64,000 bases of DNA from Streptomyces sp. NBC_00569 (GTDB lineage: Bacteria > Actinomycetota > Actinomycetes > Streptomycetales > Streptomycetaceae), in NCBI RefSeq assembly GCF_036345255.1, contig NZ_CP107783.1, positions 9,107,001-9,171,000 on the forward strand, written 5' to 3'. This document shows, piece after piece, positions 35,597-44,486 of the stretch; positions within the stretch are counted from its first letter, which is position 1, and each line of letters opens with the position of its first letter. The position numbers and the translations under genes were made by a program. The notes under the pieces are model-generated. The model did no database searches and had not been told where the DNA came from. It saw only the letters and a list, made by a program, of their open reading frames with translations.

Positions 35597-35614
35597 TTGA
35601 CTGATGGATCAGTC
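35597..35614. promoter_or_regulatory. Operator copy 2 in the permease/amine oxidase promoter
   Basis: GACTGAT at 35599-35605 and ATCAGTC at 35608-35614 are perfect seven-base arms around GG. The site ends 20 bp before the amine oxidase ATG. Together with the copy at 35526 it suggests one repressor controlling both directions. Confidence 0.6.
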
Positions 35615-35634
35615 TTGCTACATGCTCTGCGGCC

Positions 35635-37029
35635 ATGTGGGAACAGACCGAAATGGACCTGGTCGAATCCGAGGTGGTCGTCGTGGGTGGCGGCTACGCG
35701 GGGCTGGCCGCAGCTCTTCGACTCCACGACGCGGGCGTCGACTTCACACTCGTCGAAGCCGCCGACCGGGTGGGTGGCCGCGTGCTCACCGAGATCCGGG
35801 CCGACGGCGTGACACTCGATCACGGCGGCCAGTGGGTCGGCCCGACCCAGACACATCTGCTCGCCCTCGCGGACCGCTTCGGCTGCGCCACCTTCCCGAC
35901 GTGGGAGACGGGCAAGCACGTCGAGGTGTGGCACGACGGCGGCACCGTGCCCTACCTCGGCGCGGCGCCGGCCGACGGCCCCGGCATCGCGGAGTACACC
36001 CGCGTCAGCGAGGTCCTCGACGAGCTCGCCCGGACGGTGGACACCCAACAGCCTTGGCGCACACGCCGGTTCACGGAGTGGGACGCCCAGACGGCCGAGT
36101 CGTTCTTCCGTGCGCAGACCGACGACCCCGACGCCCGGCGCCGCCTGGCACTCGCCGTGCAGGGCCTGTGGTGCGCGGAGCCGTACGAGATCTCCCTGTT
36201 CCACGTGCTGTTCTACATCGCCGCCGCCGGCGGGTACGAGCAGCTCATGGAAACGCGGGGCTGCGCCCAGGACAGCCGTTTCGTCACCGGTGCGGCGGGT
36301 CCGGCCCGCGCCGTCGCCGACCTGCTCGGCGGGCGCGTCCGGCTCGGCGAGCAGGTGCAGTCGATCGAGTACGACGAGGGCGGCGTCCGCGTGAGGACGG
36401 CGTCCACCGTGTTCGAGGCCCGCAGGGCGATCGTCGCGCTGCCGCCTCAGGCGGTCCGCACCATCCGCTTCACCCCCGGGCTCCCCGTCAGCAGGGACGG
36501 CTGGCTGTCCCACAGTCCGATGGGACGCGTCGCCAAGGTCCACGCGGTGTACGACGACCCGTTCTGGCGGTCCGCCGGACTCTCGGGCGTCGCCACGCTC
36601 TACGACGACGGACCGGTCGGCGTCGTGTTCGACAACTCGCCGGACGACGCCTCCCGGGGCGTGCTCGTCGGCTTCGTGTACGGCGACCGCGTCAGCGACT
36701 GGAACGACCTCGACGACGCCCGCCGCCGCGCGGCCGTCCTGGCGAGCTTCACCACCGTCGTCGGGGAGCGCGCGGCACGCCCGCTCGACTACACGGAGAA
36801 GGTCTGGTCGCGGGACACTTTCGCGAGGGGCGGCTACGAGGCGTACGTAACTCCCGGCGGCTGGACGGGATACGGGCGTCGCGGCTGGCGGGAACCCACC
36901 GGGACCGTGCACTGGGCCGGAACGGAGACGGCTAGTGTGTGGAACGGCTACATCGACGGTGCCATTTCGTCGGGCCTGCGAGCGGCCGACGAGGTCGTGT
37001 CGGCACTCTCATCGCAAGCGGAAGGCTGA
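35635..37029 (+). CDS. Flavin monoamine oxidase
   Basis: The 464-aa FAD amine oxidase opens with VVVVGGGYAGLAAALRL, then EAADRVGGRV and GGQWVGPTQTHLLAL, and ends with HWAGTETASVWNGYIDGAI, the usual FAD-contact segment. The layout resembles putrescine oxidase and MAO. The cysteine that binds FAD covalently in mammalian MAO is absent (RGGYEAYV), so FAD is probably non-covalent. It should turn a primary amine into an aldehyde, ammonia and H2O2. The start could also be the ATG six codons later. The regulator gene follows 15 bp downstream. Confidence 0.88.
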   Translation: MWEQTEMDLVESEVVVVGGGYAGLAAALRLHDAGVDFTLVEAADRVGGRVLTEIRADGVTLDHGGQWVGPTQTHLLALADRFGCATFPTWETGKHVEVWHDGGTVPYLGAAPADGPGIAEYTRVSEVLDELARTVDTQQPWRTRRFTEWDAQTAESFFRAQTDDPDARRRLALAVQGLWCAEPYEISLFHVLFYIAAAGGYEQLMETRGCAQDSRFVTGAAGPARAVADLLGGRVRLGEQVQSIEYDEGGVRVRTASTVFEARRAIVALPPQAVRTIRFTPGLPVSRDGWLSHSPMGRVAKVHAVYDDPFWRSAGLSGVATLYDDGPVGVVFDNSPDDASRGVLVGFVYGDRVSDWNDLDDARRRAAVLASFTTVVGERAARPLDYTEKVWSRDTFARGGYEAYVTPGGWTGYGRRGWREPTGTVHWAGTETASVWNGYIDGAISSGLRAADEVVSALSSQAEG

Positions 37030-37043
37030 ACGGACCCAGCGCA

Positions 37044-37934
37044 ATGACGTCGATCCAAGGCGGGGCGGAGGACATCGCGGACGAGACCGCTACCCTCGCG
37101 GACCGGGCGCGGCTCGTGGTGCTTTCGGCGCCCATCAGCCAGCGGGAATTCGCCGACCGCGTGGGCATGGATCCCACCGCGCTGTCCAAGGCCCTGCGCG
37201 GCAACCGCCGTCTCCAGGACCACGAGGTCGCCGCGATCGCGCAGGTCGGCAAGGTGTCGCAGCGGTATCTGCGGACCGGCGCGGGAAGGCCGCCCCTCGC
37301 GCGCGGCGGAGCGGGTGGCGGGCAGCCGGCCCGCCGCCGCGCCGACGCCGTGGACGCCGACCTCCGCCGCGCCCAGATCCTGGAAGCCACCGCCCGCCTC
37401 ATCGCCCGCCGCGGGTTCCACAAGGTACGGGTCGCCGACATCGCCCGCGCATGCGGTACCAGCACCGGAACCGTCCACTATCACTTCCCGACGAAGGACC
37501 ACGCGCTGCGGGCCGCCCTCGTCTTCTACGCCGACCGCTTCCACGCGCGCCTCGAAGAGGAGTTCAGGACGGCCGACACCACCGTCGAGAAGCTGCGCCG
37601 GCTGATCGAGGTACAGCTGACGACGACCGACGAGGACGCCGACGAGTGGTCGGTGTGGGTGCAGTCGTGGAACGAGGCCATCCTCGACCCGACCCTCAGG
37701 GAAGGCCAGAAGGGGGTCCACGTCCGCTGGCGCGAGATCGTCCTCGACCTGCTGCGGACCTGCCAGCAGGAGGGGATGGCGCAGGGCGCGGACACGGAGG
37801 CCATGGCCAGCCGCTTCACCAGCATGGTCGACGGCATGGCCATCCAGGTCCTCGCGGGGACGGGCGACATGGACGCGGCACGGATGCGCGAGCTGCTGCT
37901 GGACGCCTTCGAGCCGTACATCACGCTGCGCTAG
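37044..37934 (+). CDS. Fused XRE-TetR transcriptional regulator
   Basis: The 296-aa protein carries two DNA-binding domains. Residues 30-80 form a Cro/XRE-like helix-turn-helix (ISQREFADRVGMDPTALSKALRGN), and residues 110-160 a TetR helix-turn-helix (VRVADIARACGTSTGTVHYHF), followed by an all-helical TetR ligand domain. A proline/arginine-rich linker joins them. It is 15 bp after the amine oxidase stop and probably co-transcribed. It is the best candidate to bind the paired inverted repeats at 35526 and 35597. Confidence 0.85.
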   Translation: MTSIQGGAEDIADETATLADRARLVVLSAPISQREFADRVGMDPTALSKALRGNRRLQDHEVAAIAQVGKVSQRYLRTGAGRPPLARGGAGGGQPARRRADAVDADLRRAQILEATARLIARRGFHKVRVADIARACGTSTGTVHYHFPTKDHALRAALVFYADRFHARLEEEFRTADTTVEKLRRLIEVQLTTTDEDADEWSVWVQSWNEAILDPTLREGQKGVHVRWREIVLDLLRTCQQEGMAQGADTEAMASRFTSMVDGMAIQVLAGTGDMDAARMRELLLDAFEPYITLR

Positions 37935-37965
37935 CGGTACTTGACGCGGTGCCTCGGGCGTTGCG

Positions 37966-38697
37966 TCAACCGCCGCCGGCGGCCCGCTCGATCGCGGAGA
38001 CGACCGCTTCCACCGCAGTGTCGTAGAGGGCCTTCTGGCTGACGGAGCCGAGCTGGTCGATGTGGGCCCGGGTGGCCGGGTACTCGTCCGCGGGCAGATG
38101 CGCGTAGACCCGCGTCCACGCGGTGGCGTCCTTCTCCCGCACCTCGGGGTCCAGTGAGCTGAGCGCCGCGGAGTGGGCGCAGAGTCCGAGGGCGGTGTCG
38201 ACGAAGGTCCTGTAGTACAGGACGGCCTCGGCGGGGGCGAGCCCCGAGCGTGTGAACGTGGCGAGCTGAAGCTCGACCAGCCGGGCCTCGCACGGCCCTC
38301 CCGTGGTGCGCGCGAAGGTCAGCACAGTGATCGCCGGGAAGCGGGTCTGCACCTGCCAGGTGGCCTCGGCGACCCGGCGCAGCGTGTCCTGCCAGGGCTC
38401 GTCGCCGGGCACCTCGCCGATCTCGTCGAGGATGGTCTCGATGGTGCGCTCGCACACGGCGAGGAGCAGCTCGTCCTTGTCACGGAACAGCCGGTAGAGC
38501 ACGGCCGCGTCGACGTCCAGTTCCTGGCCCAGCCTGCGCATCGTCAGGCCGGCGACGCCCTCCCGCTCGGCGAGCGTGAACGCGGCGTTCACCGCTGCCT
38601 CCTGCCGCAGGGTCCTGCGCTCCCGCCGCGTGGGCTGCCGGGCGGCGTCGCCCCCGGACCGCTCGGTCGGGGCCGCGGTCGCGGTGTTCTTCGCCAT
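37966..38697 (-). CDS. TetR-family regulator
   Basis: A 243-aa repressor with an N-terminal basic tail and the TetR helix-turn-helix GVAGLTMRRLGQELDVDAAVLYRLF. The C-terminal part is helical. It is divergent from the nitrilase-permease pair, and inverted and direct repeats lie in the gap, so it probably controls that pair. Ligand unknown. Confidence 0.88.
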   Translation of the reverse strand: MAKNTATAAPTERSGGDAARQPTRRERRTLRQEAAVNAAFTLAEREGVAGLTMRRLGQELDVDAAVLYRLFRDKDELLLAVCERTIETILDEIGEVPGDEPWQDTLRRVAEATWQVQTRFPAITVLTFARTTGGPCEARLVELQLATFTRSGLAPAEAVLYYRTFVDTALGLCAHSAALSSLDPEVREKDATAWTRVYAHLPADEYPATRAHIDQLGSVSQKALYDTAVEAVVSAIERAAGGG

Positions 38698-38714
38698 GGC
38701 GGAACTTTACCAAG

Positions 38715-38755
38715 GTTGGTCAGCAGAACTGACAACACCGTTGACAACGTCGTTG
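38715..38755. promoter_or_regulatory. TetR operator region upstream of the nitrilase gene
   Basis: GTTGGTCAG at 38715 and CTGACAAC ending at 38736 are near-perfect arms around CAGAA. TGACAAC is repeated 12 bp later, and CAACGTCGTTG at 38745-38755 is a perfect palindrome. The cluster lies between the TetR gene and the nitrilase gene and likely binds the TetR protein. Confidence 0.55.
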
Positions 38756-38838
38756 CGCATCGGGTTCCGTGTCCCCGTCACACCGATCGGCAGGCCGTCG
38801 AGCGCCCGTGCCGGTCGTCCACCAGAGTCAGGAACCCC

Positions 38839-39774
38839 ATGAGCCGCCATCTACGTCTTGCCCTCGTCCAGGCACCAGCGGAGTCCTTCGAGCAGTTCGC
38901 CGAGGGCCTGCGGCTGCGCATGAAGTCGCCCGACGCGGCCGACCTCGTCGTCTATCCCGAGGCGCACCTCTACTCACTGGGCACGGCCTCGCTTTCCGCC
39001 GAGGAGCTGTACGACGCCCACGCGGAGCCGCTGGACGGCCCGCGCGGCAAGGCGCTGGGAGCCCTGGCGCGCGAGCTGGGGATCTGGCTCGTGCCCGGGA
39101 CGGTCCTCGAACGCGACGCGGACGGCAGCGTCTACAACACCGCCGTGGTCTACAACCCGGACGGCGAACTCGTCGCGAGCTACCGGAAGATCTTCACCTG
39201 GCGCCCCTACGAACCGGTCTGCGTCGGCCGGGACTTCGTCGTCTTCGACATACCCGGACACGGCCGCGTCGGCCTCTCGATCTGCTACGACAGCTGGTAC
39301 CCCGAGCTCACCCGCCACCTCGCGTGGATGGGCGCCGAGCTGGTGATCAACGTGGTCCAGACGCCGACCGCGGGACGCGCCCAGGAAATCCCGGTCAACC
39401 AGGCCAACGCGATCGTCAACCAGGTCTGGGTGGCCAGCGTGAACGGCGCGGGCCCCACGGCCCACGGCCGCAGCATCCTCGTGGACCCCGAGGGACACGT
39501 CCAGGTCGCCGCCGCCGGCATGGAGGACGTCACACTGACCAGCGTCGTCGACTTCGACCGCGTCGCGGCCGCGCGAAAGTACGGGACCTGTGGGGACTCC
39601 TGGCCCTGGGACCACTTCACCGCCGGTGACGCCCCGCTGGAGCTGCCGCTCTACAACGGCCGCATCGACCCCGCCACCTGGCGGCCCGCCGTCTCCCGCG
39701 AAACCCCGCACGACCTGCGCCCCACCGGACACACGGTCTTCGAGCGCCCCGCCGCGGAGTCCGGCGATGAGTGA
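38839..39774 (+). CDS. Nitrilase-superfamily carbon-nitrogen hydrolase
   Basis: The 311-aa enzyme shows the Glu-Lys-Cys triad in VVYPEAHLYS, YRKIFTW and LSICYDSWYPE. It should hydrolyse an amide or nitrile to an acid and ammonia. Motifs of N-carbamoylputrescine amidase, such as the IPDGPGY-type segment after the lysine, are missing, so I do not call it AguB. Its 3-prime end overlaps the permease gene by eight bases, implying that the permease imports its substrate. The pair is probably TetR-controlled. Confidence 0.8.
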   Translation: MSRHLRLALVQAPAESFEQFAEGLRLRMKSPDAADLVVYPEAHLYSLGTASLSAEELYDAHAEPLDGPRGKALGALARELGIWLVPGTVLERDADGSVYNTAVVYNPDGELVASYRKIFTWRPYEPVCVGRDFVVFDIPGHGRVGLSICYDSWYPELTRHLAWMGAELVINVVQTPTAGRAQEIPVNQANAIVNQVWVASVNGAGPTAHGRSILVDPEGHVQVAAAGMEDVTLTSVVDFDRVAAARKYGTCGDSWPWDHFTAGDAPLELPLYNGRIDPATWRPAVSRETPHDLRPTGHTVFERPAAESGDE

Positions 39775-41095
39775 CACCTCCGTGAGCCTCACCCCGAAGC
39801 TGTCGCTGACGTCGGTGGTCACCTTCGGCCTCGCCTACATGGCGCCCAGCATGGTCATGGTGATCTTCGGCGTGATCTCCGCGGCCAGCTCGGGCGCCGC
39901 GCCGACCGCGTTCCTCGTCGCCACGGGCGCCATGTTCCTCACCGCGCTGAGCTACGCGAAAATGGCCCGCCACTACCCGACGTCCGGCTCGGCGTACGTC
40001 TACACCAGGAACCTGTTCGGCTCACCGGTCGGCTTCCTCGTCGGCTGGGCCGTGCTGCTCGACTACCTCTTCCTGCCCATGGTCGCCTGGCTCGTCCAGT
40101 CGATCTACCTGAACGCGCAGTTCCCCGGCATCCCGGTCTGGGGGTGGATGCTCCTCAACGCGGGCCTGACCACGCTCGTCAACATCATCGGGCTCACCCT
40201 GACCGACCGCGTCAACAAAGTCCTGACCGGCCTGGCCGTGTTCATCGTGCTGCTCTTCGTCGCGTACTGCCTGGTCCACCTCGGACACCACACCCCGAAG
40301 TCCTACACACAGCCGCTGTGGAACAGCGGGAGCAGCCTCGGCGGCATCTCGACGGCCGCCGCCATCGCCGCCTACTCCTACCTGGGATTCGACGCGGTGA
40401 CCACGCTCTCCGAAGAGACCCGCGACGCGCGGCGCACCATCCCCCGGGCCGTCGTCCTCGTCATCGCGACCGGCGGACTCCTCTTCGCCGCCGTGGCCTA
40501 CGTCATGCAACTCGTCCACCCGGGCGGCGTGTTCGAGGACCCGGAGGTCGTCGCGTACGCGATGTCCATCGAGGTCGGCGGCCAGACGTTCGCCGACTGG
40601 ACCAACATGGCCGGCATCATCGGCGGATTCGCCTCGGGCCTCGCCGTACAGCTCAGCTCCAGCCGCCTGCTCTACACCATGGGCCGTGACGGTGTGCTGC
40701 CCAAGCGGTTCTTCGGGGCGCTGCATCCGAGGACCGGGACCCCGGTGCTCTGTCTCCTGCTCACCGGCGCCATGTGTGTGCTCGGCCTCAACATCTCCCT
40801 CGCGACCGCGACATCGTTCATCAACTTCGGGGCGTTCCTCGCCTTCACCGCGGTCAACGCCTGTGTCGTCGTCCACTTCGTCCGCAACCGCGGCGAGGGC
40901 GGCGTGAAGGTATTGGGCTACGTCGTCGCGCCCGCGCTCGGCGCCTGCGTCACCATCTACCTGATGACCCGGCTCAGCGCGGTCGCCCTCACCATCGGAC
41001 TGTGCTGGCTCGCCGTGGGAGGCGCCCACCTGCTCTGGCTCACCCGCGGATTCAGCCGTCCCACACCGGAGTTGAGCATGGGGGAGGGCTCGTGA
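39767..41095 (+). CDS. APC-family permease
   Basis: The 442-aa membrane protein has about 12 helices. Its opening SVVTFGLAYMAPSMVMVIFGVI and SGSAYVYTRNLFGSPVGFLVGW fit the amino acid-polyamine transporter family. The ATG lies inside the end of the nitrilase gene, so translation is coupled. The stop is only nine bases from the stop of the convergent SpoIIE-type gene. Confidence 0.85.
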   Translation: MSDTSVSLTPKLSLTSVVTFGLAYMAPSMVMVIFGVISAASSGAAPTAFLVATGAMFLTALSYAKMARHYPTSGSAYVYTRNLFGSPVGFLVGWAVLLDYLFLPMVAWLVQSIYLNAQFPGIPVWGWMLLNAGLTTLVNIIGLTLTDRVNKVLTGLAVFIVLLFVAYCLVHLGHHTPKSYTQPLWNSGSSLGGISTAAAIAAYSYLGFDAVTTLSEETRDARRTIPRAVVLVIATGGLLFAAVAYVMQLVHPGGVFEDPEVVAYAMSIEVGGQTFADWTNMAGIIGGFASGLAVQLSSSRLLYTMGRDGVLPKRFFGALHPRTGTPVLCLLLTGAMCVLGLNISLATATSFINFGAFLAFTAVNACVVVHFVRNRGEGGVKVLGYVVAPALGACVTIYLMTRLSAVALTIGLCWLAVGGAHLLWLTRGFSRPTPELSMGEGS

Positions 41096-41104
41096 GGTCC
41101 GTGG

Positions 41105-43186
41105 CTAGACCAGATCGAGGGACAGCTCGCACCACACCGTCTTGCCGTTGCCACGGGGTTCGATGCCCCAGGCGGTGGCGAGCTCCTCGATGAGCATCAT
41201 GCCGCGGCCGGAGGTGGCCCTTTCCGGGGCGGCCCGGCGCCGGGGCGACGCGGTCGACGTGTCGCTGACGGCCAGACGCAGACCCCGGCCACTGTGCCGT
41301 ACCGGTCTGGCCGTCAGTGTGGCGCTGCCGTCGGTGTGCACCAGGGCGTTGGTGGCCATTTCGCAGGCGAGGAGTTCCGCCGTGTCACTGAGAGCCTCCA
41401 GCGACCAGCTGTGCAGCGCCTCGCGCAACGAGATCCGCGCGTTGCGCAGGGCGTCGGGATCGCTGGGGGTGATGACCGCCTCCATACGCGGTGCCGGGGA
41501 CGGCTTCCCCCGGGACCGGTGCAGCACCAGGAGAGCCACGTCGTCCTCCTCGCCGGTGTAGGTGGCCATGGTGTCCAGCAGATGGTCGGCGAGGGCGTCG
41601 GGCGACCCCGGCCCGGCGCTCAGCGCGTCGAGGAGCCGCTCACGCCCCTGGTCGATGTCCTCGACGCGCGACTCGATGAGCCCGTCCGTGCACATCACCA
41701 GAGTCGAGCCGGGTTCGACGACGGTCTCGAAGACCGGGTACGCGGGCTGGCCGCCCGGCGTGTTGAGACCGAGGGGAAGGCCACCTGGGGTGTCGAGCCA
41801 GGCACAGCTTCCGTCCGGGCTGCGCAGCACGGGCTCGGGATGGCCCGCGCGCACCACCGAGGTCATCCCCGTGAGCGGATCGACGAGGGCCATGAGGCAG
41901 GTGGCGAACCGGTCGGTGTCGAGTTCGGCGAGGAAGGCGGACGCGCGCGCCATGGCCGTGGACGGCGGATGCCCCTCGGCGGCGTACGCGCGCAGAGCGA
42001 TGCGCAACTGCCCCATCACAGCGGCGGCCGTCACATCGTGGCCCTGCACGTCGCCGACGACGACGGCGATCCGGCCGTCGGGCAGAGTCAGCGCGTCGTA
42101 CCAGTCGCCACCGATGCCGCCCCGGGCCCGCGTGGGCCGGTAACGGGTCGCGAGGTGCACGCCGGGCACGTGCGGCAGGATCCCGGGAAGCATCGCCGTC
42201 TGCAGTCCCGCGGCGAGCTCGTGCTCCTGGTCGTAGAGCAGCGCCCGCTGGAGCGACTGCGCGATGACCTTGCCGAGCGCCGTCAGCACGGTCCGCTCGT
42301 CCGGCGGGAAGCTGGCCCGCCCCTCGTAGGTGAGCCCGACGGCACCGATCGGGGTGTCCTGCGCGATCAGCGGCAGATACACCGCTGCCGCGGCGTCCGG
42401 GAAATGCGCCAGGTACGGCGTCAGCGCCGGAAAGCGGGTGACGAAGTCCAGCCTGTTCGTCACGAACACCGCCTCGCGGGTGCGAGCCGCCTCCGTCAGC
42501 GGCAGCGGCTCACTCAGACGGGCCAGGTGAAAGTCCTGGATGAGGCCCTCGTGGACGCCGTTGGAGCCCACCAGCTCCATGCGCCCGTTGTCGATCAGGC
42601 CGAGGAGGACGCTGGAGGCGCCGATCCGCTCCATCAGCCGCGAGTCGGTGAGGGCCTCCGCGACGTCCTCCACGGTGACGGTCGGCACGAGGGCGTCGCT
42701 GACGTGGACGACGGCGTCGGACGGACGGTGGTGCTCCTCCCTGGCCTGCCGCAGCAGCTCCGTCTGGTCCACCGCCCGCAGCTCCTGGCTCGCGTCCCGG
42801 ATGATCCCGATGACCCGCACCGGACGGTCCTGCTCGTCCCGGACGATGTGACCTTGCGTGTGTGTCCACTGCAGTCGCCCGTCGGGGAGCCGCACCCGGA
42901 AGTAGAGGCTGAATCCGGAGCGCTCCCGCAGCGCCCTGTCCACCAGGTCCTCGATGGCCGACACCTCGCTGGGCACGATTCGCTCACCCAGGGTGGCCGG
43001 GCGGCCGTCGAACTCGCCGGGCCGGAACCCCATGACGGCCAGGCCCCCGTCGTCGTAGTGGATCAGTCCCGCGTCCACGTCCCACGAGAAGGTGCCCATG
43101 CCGTTGACTGCCAGGGCGACGTGCGCGGCAGCCTCGGGATCACTCTGTGTATCGGGCACGCCGCTCGGTTCGAAGGGGCGATCCAT
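41105..43186 (-). CDS. PAS-GAF-SpoIIE phosphatase with ATPase domain
   Basis: The 693-aa signalling protein has, in order, a PAS domain (about 25-140), a GAF domain (170-320), a PP2C/SpoIIE phosphatase (345-560; metal sites GGDWYDA, VGDVQGHD and EEDDVALL) and a histidine-kinase-type ATPase similar to RsbW (575-690; N box EMATNALVH, G box GRGMMLIEEL). Such proteins reverse anti-anti-sigma phosphorylation and can also act as anti-sigma kinases. No anti-anti-sigma gene is nearby; the sigma factor at 17687 is a possible distant target. Confidence 0.9.
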   Translation of the reverse strand: MDRPFEPSGVPDTQSDPEAAAHVALAVNGMGTFSWDVDAGLIHYDDGGLAVMGFRPGEFDGRPATLGERIVPSEVSAIEDLVDRALRERSGFSLYFRVRLPDGRLQWTHTQGHIVRDEQDRPVRVIGIIRDASQELRAVDQTELLRQAREEHHRPSDAVVHVSDALVPTVTVEDVAEALTDSRLMERIGASSVLLGLIDNGRMELVGSNGVHEGLIQDFHLARLSEPLPLTEAARTREAVFVTNRLDFVTRFPALTPYLAHFPDAAAAVYLPLIAQDTPIGAVGLTYEGRASFPPDERTVLTALGKVIAQSLQRALLYDQEHELAAGLQTAMLPGILPHVPGVHLATRYRPTRARGGIGGDWYDALTLPDGRIAVVVGDVQGHDVTAAAVMGQLRIALRAYAAEGHPPSTAMARASAFLAELDTDRFATCLMALVDPLTGMTSVVRAGHPEPVLRSPDGSCAWLDTPGGLPLGLNTPGGQPAYPVFETVVEPGSTLVMCTDGLIESRVEDIDQGRERLLDALSAGPGSPDALADHLLDTMATYTGEEDDVALLVLHRSRGKPSPAPRMEAVITPSDPDALRNARISLREALHSWSLEALSDTAELLACEMATNALVHTDGSATLTARPVRHSGRGLRLAVSDTSTASPRRRAAPERATSGRGMMLIEELATAWGIEPRGNGKTVWCELSLDLV

Positions 43187-43328
43187 GAAACCTCCAGGCC
43201 CGTACGCCCTCGGTAACCGTGGGCGCGCCGGTTCACGGCTGCGCCGGGCGTGGCCTCACCTCCTCATTCTGCGCGGAATCGCGGAGGGTCGCCTGTCAGG
43301 CGCCGCGCCCCGGTGCGCGCGCGGACCG

Positions 43329-44486
43329 TCACCTGGTGGTGCGGTTGCGCCTGCGACGGACAGCTTTGAGGACGAAGGGCACACAGACGAGGCCGAGCAG
43401 GGCGACGGCCGCTTCCAGATGGCGGGTGAGGCGGGACGACGCGTTCCCGGACGTGGAAGCCTGCGCGGCGCCCGCACCGTGGTGGGCCGCCTCGGGGTGA
43501 CGCGGCGCGGCGGGCGAGGACGGCTTTCGCAGCTGCCCTGCCGCCATGGCCTGCGGAGCGGCGTCGAAGCCCCAGTCCAGGAGTTCGCGGCTCTCTTCGT
43601 AGACGGCGTTGGCCGTGTCTTTGTCCTGCGGATTCATGAGGGTGACGAGGATCGTGCGGTTGTGCCGGGTCGCGGCGGTGACGAGCGTGTTGCCGGCCTC
43701 GGACGTGTATCCGTTCTTCACGCCGATCAGCCCGGGATAGGGCTCCACTCCGTGGGATCCGACCAGGAGACGGTTGGTGTTCTGGATGCCGAAGGAGTTG
43801 GGGCCGCCCGCCGCCGGGAACAGAGCCGACTTCGTCCCGCAGTAGCGACGGAAGTCCGGGTTCTGCAATCCGGCCTTCGCGAAGAGCGACAGGTCGTACG
43901 CGGATGAGTACTGCCCTGGAGTGTCGTACCCGTCGGGGGTGCGTACCGAGGTGTCGTGCGCGCCGAGCCTGTCCGCGGTGGCCTGCATCCGCGCGAGCGT
44001 GAGATCCATTCCGCCGTTCAGTCGGGCGAGCGTGTGCACCGCGTCGTTGCCGGAGCTGAGGAAGACACCGCGCCACAGGTCGCCGACGGTGTAGTTGGTT
44101 CCTTCCTTCACGCCGACGAGACTGCTGCCGGGAGCTACGTCGGAGATGTCGGCGGTGACGGCGGTGTGTTCTGTGGAAGCGGGCAACTGCGGCAACAGGG
44201 CCAACGCGAACAGCGTCTTGAGGGTGCTGGCCGGCGCCAGGCGAAGGTGCGGCTCCTTGGCGGCGAGCAGATTGCCGGTGCCGACGTCGGTGACCGTCCA
44301 GGACAGGGCGGACACCTCCGGTGCGTCCGACGTCCCCGGCGCGGTCTGGATCTGATCGCTCACACCGTCGGAGCGGGGCACCGCGGCCGCGACGCCGCCG
44401 ACCGGGCCGACCGCGATCGCCGCACCGGCGAAGGAGACGACAACTGACTTGGTAATACAAGGGTAAAAGCCTACGAATCGCGCCAT
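43329..44486 (-). CDS. D-alanyl-D-alanine carboxypeptidase (S11)
   Basis: The 385-aa penicillin-binding protein has a signal peptide, the active-site ASTLK (SxxK), SSGND (SxN) and KNGY (KTG-like) motifs, and a C-terminal membrane helix (VALLGLVCVPFVLKAV) with a basic tail. It should trim the terminal D-alanine from peptidoglycan stem peptides on the outer face of the membrane. The KTG triad reads KNG, a known variant in the S11 family. Confidence 0.85.
   Translation of the reverse strand: MARFVGFYPCITKSVVVSFAGAAIAVGPVGGVAAAVPRSDGVSDQIQTAPGTSDAPEVSALSWTVTDVGTGNLLAAKEPHLRLAPASTLKTLFALALLPQLPASTEHTAVTADISDVAPGSSLVGVKEGTNYTVGDLWRGVFLSSGNDAVHTLARLNGGMDLTLARMQATADRLGAHDTSVRTPDGYDTPGQYSSAYDLSLFAKAGLQNPDFRRYCGTKSALFPAAGGPNSFGIQNTNRLLVGSHGVEPYPGLIGVKNGYTSEAGNTLVTAATRHNRTILVTLMNPQDKDTANAVYEESRELLDWGFDAAPQAMAAGQLRKPSSPAAPRHPEAAHHGAGAAQASTSGNASSRLTRHLEAAVALLGLVCVPFVLKAVRRRRNRTTR

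Noticed and set aside
38839..39774. Nitrilase as the missing N-carbamoylputrescine amidase
   Set aside because: The triad is present but the AguB-specific segment after the lysine is absent, and it lies in a separate TetR-controlled pair 15 kb away.
41294..43216. Plus-strand reading of 640 codons opposite the SpoIIE-type gene
   Set aside because: It is the antisense shadow of a gene with all expected catalytic motifs.
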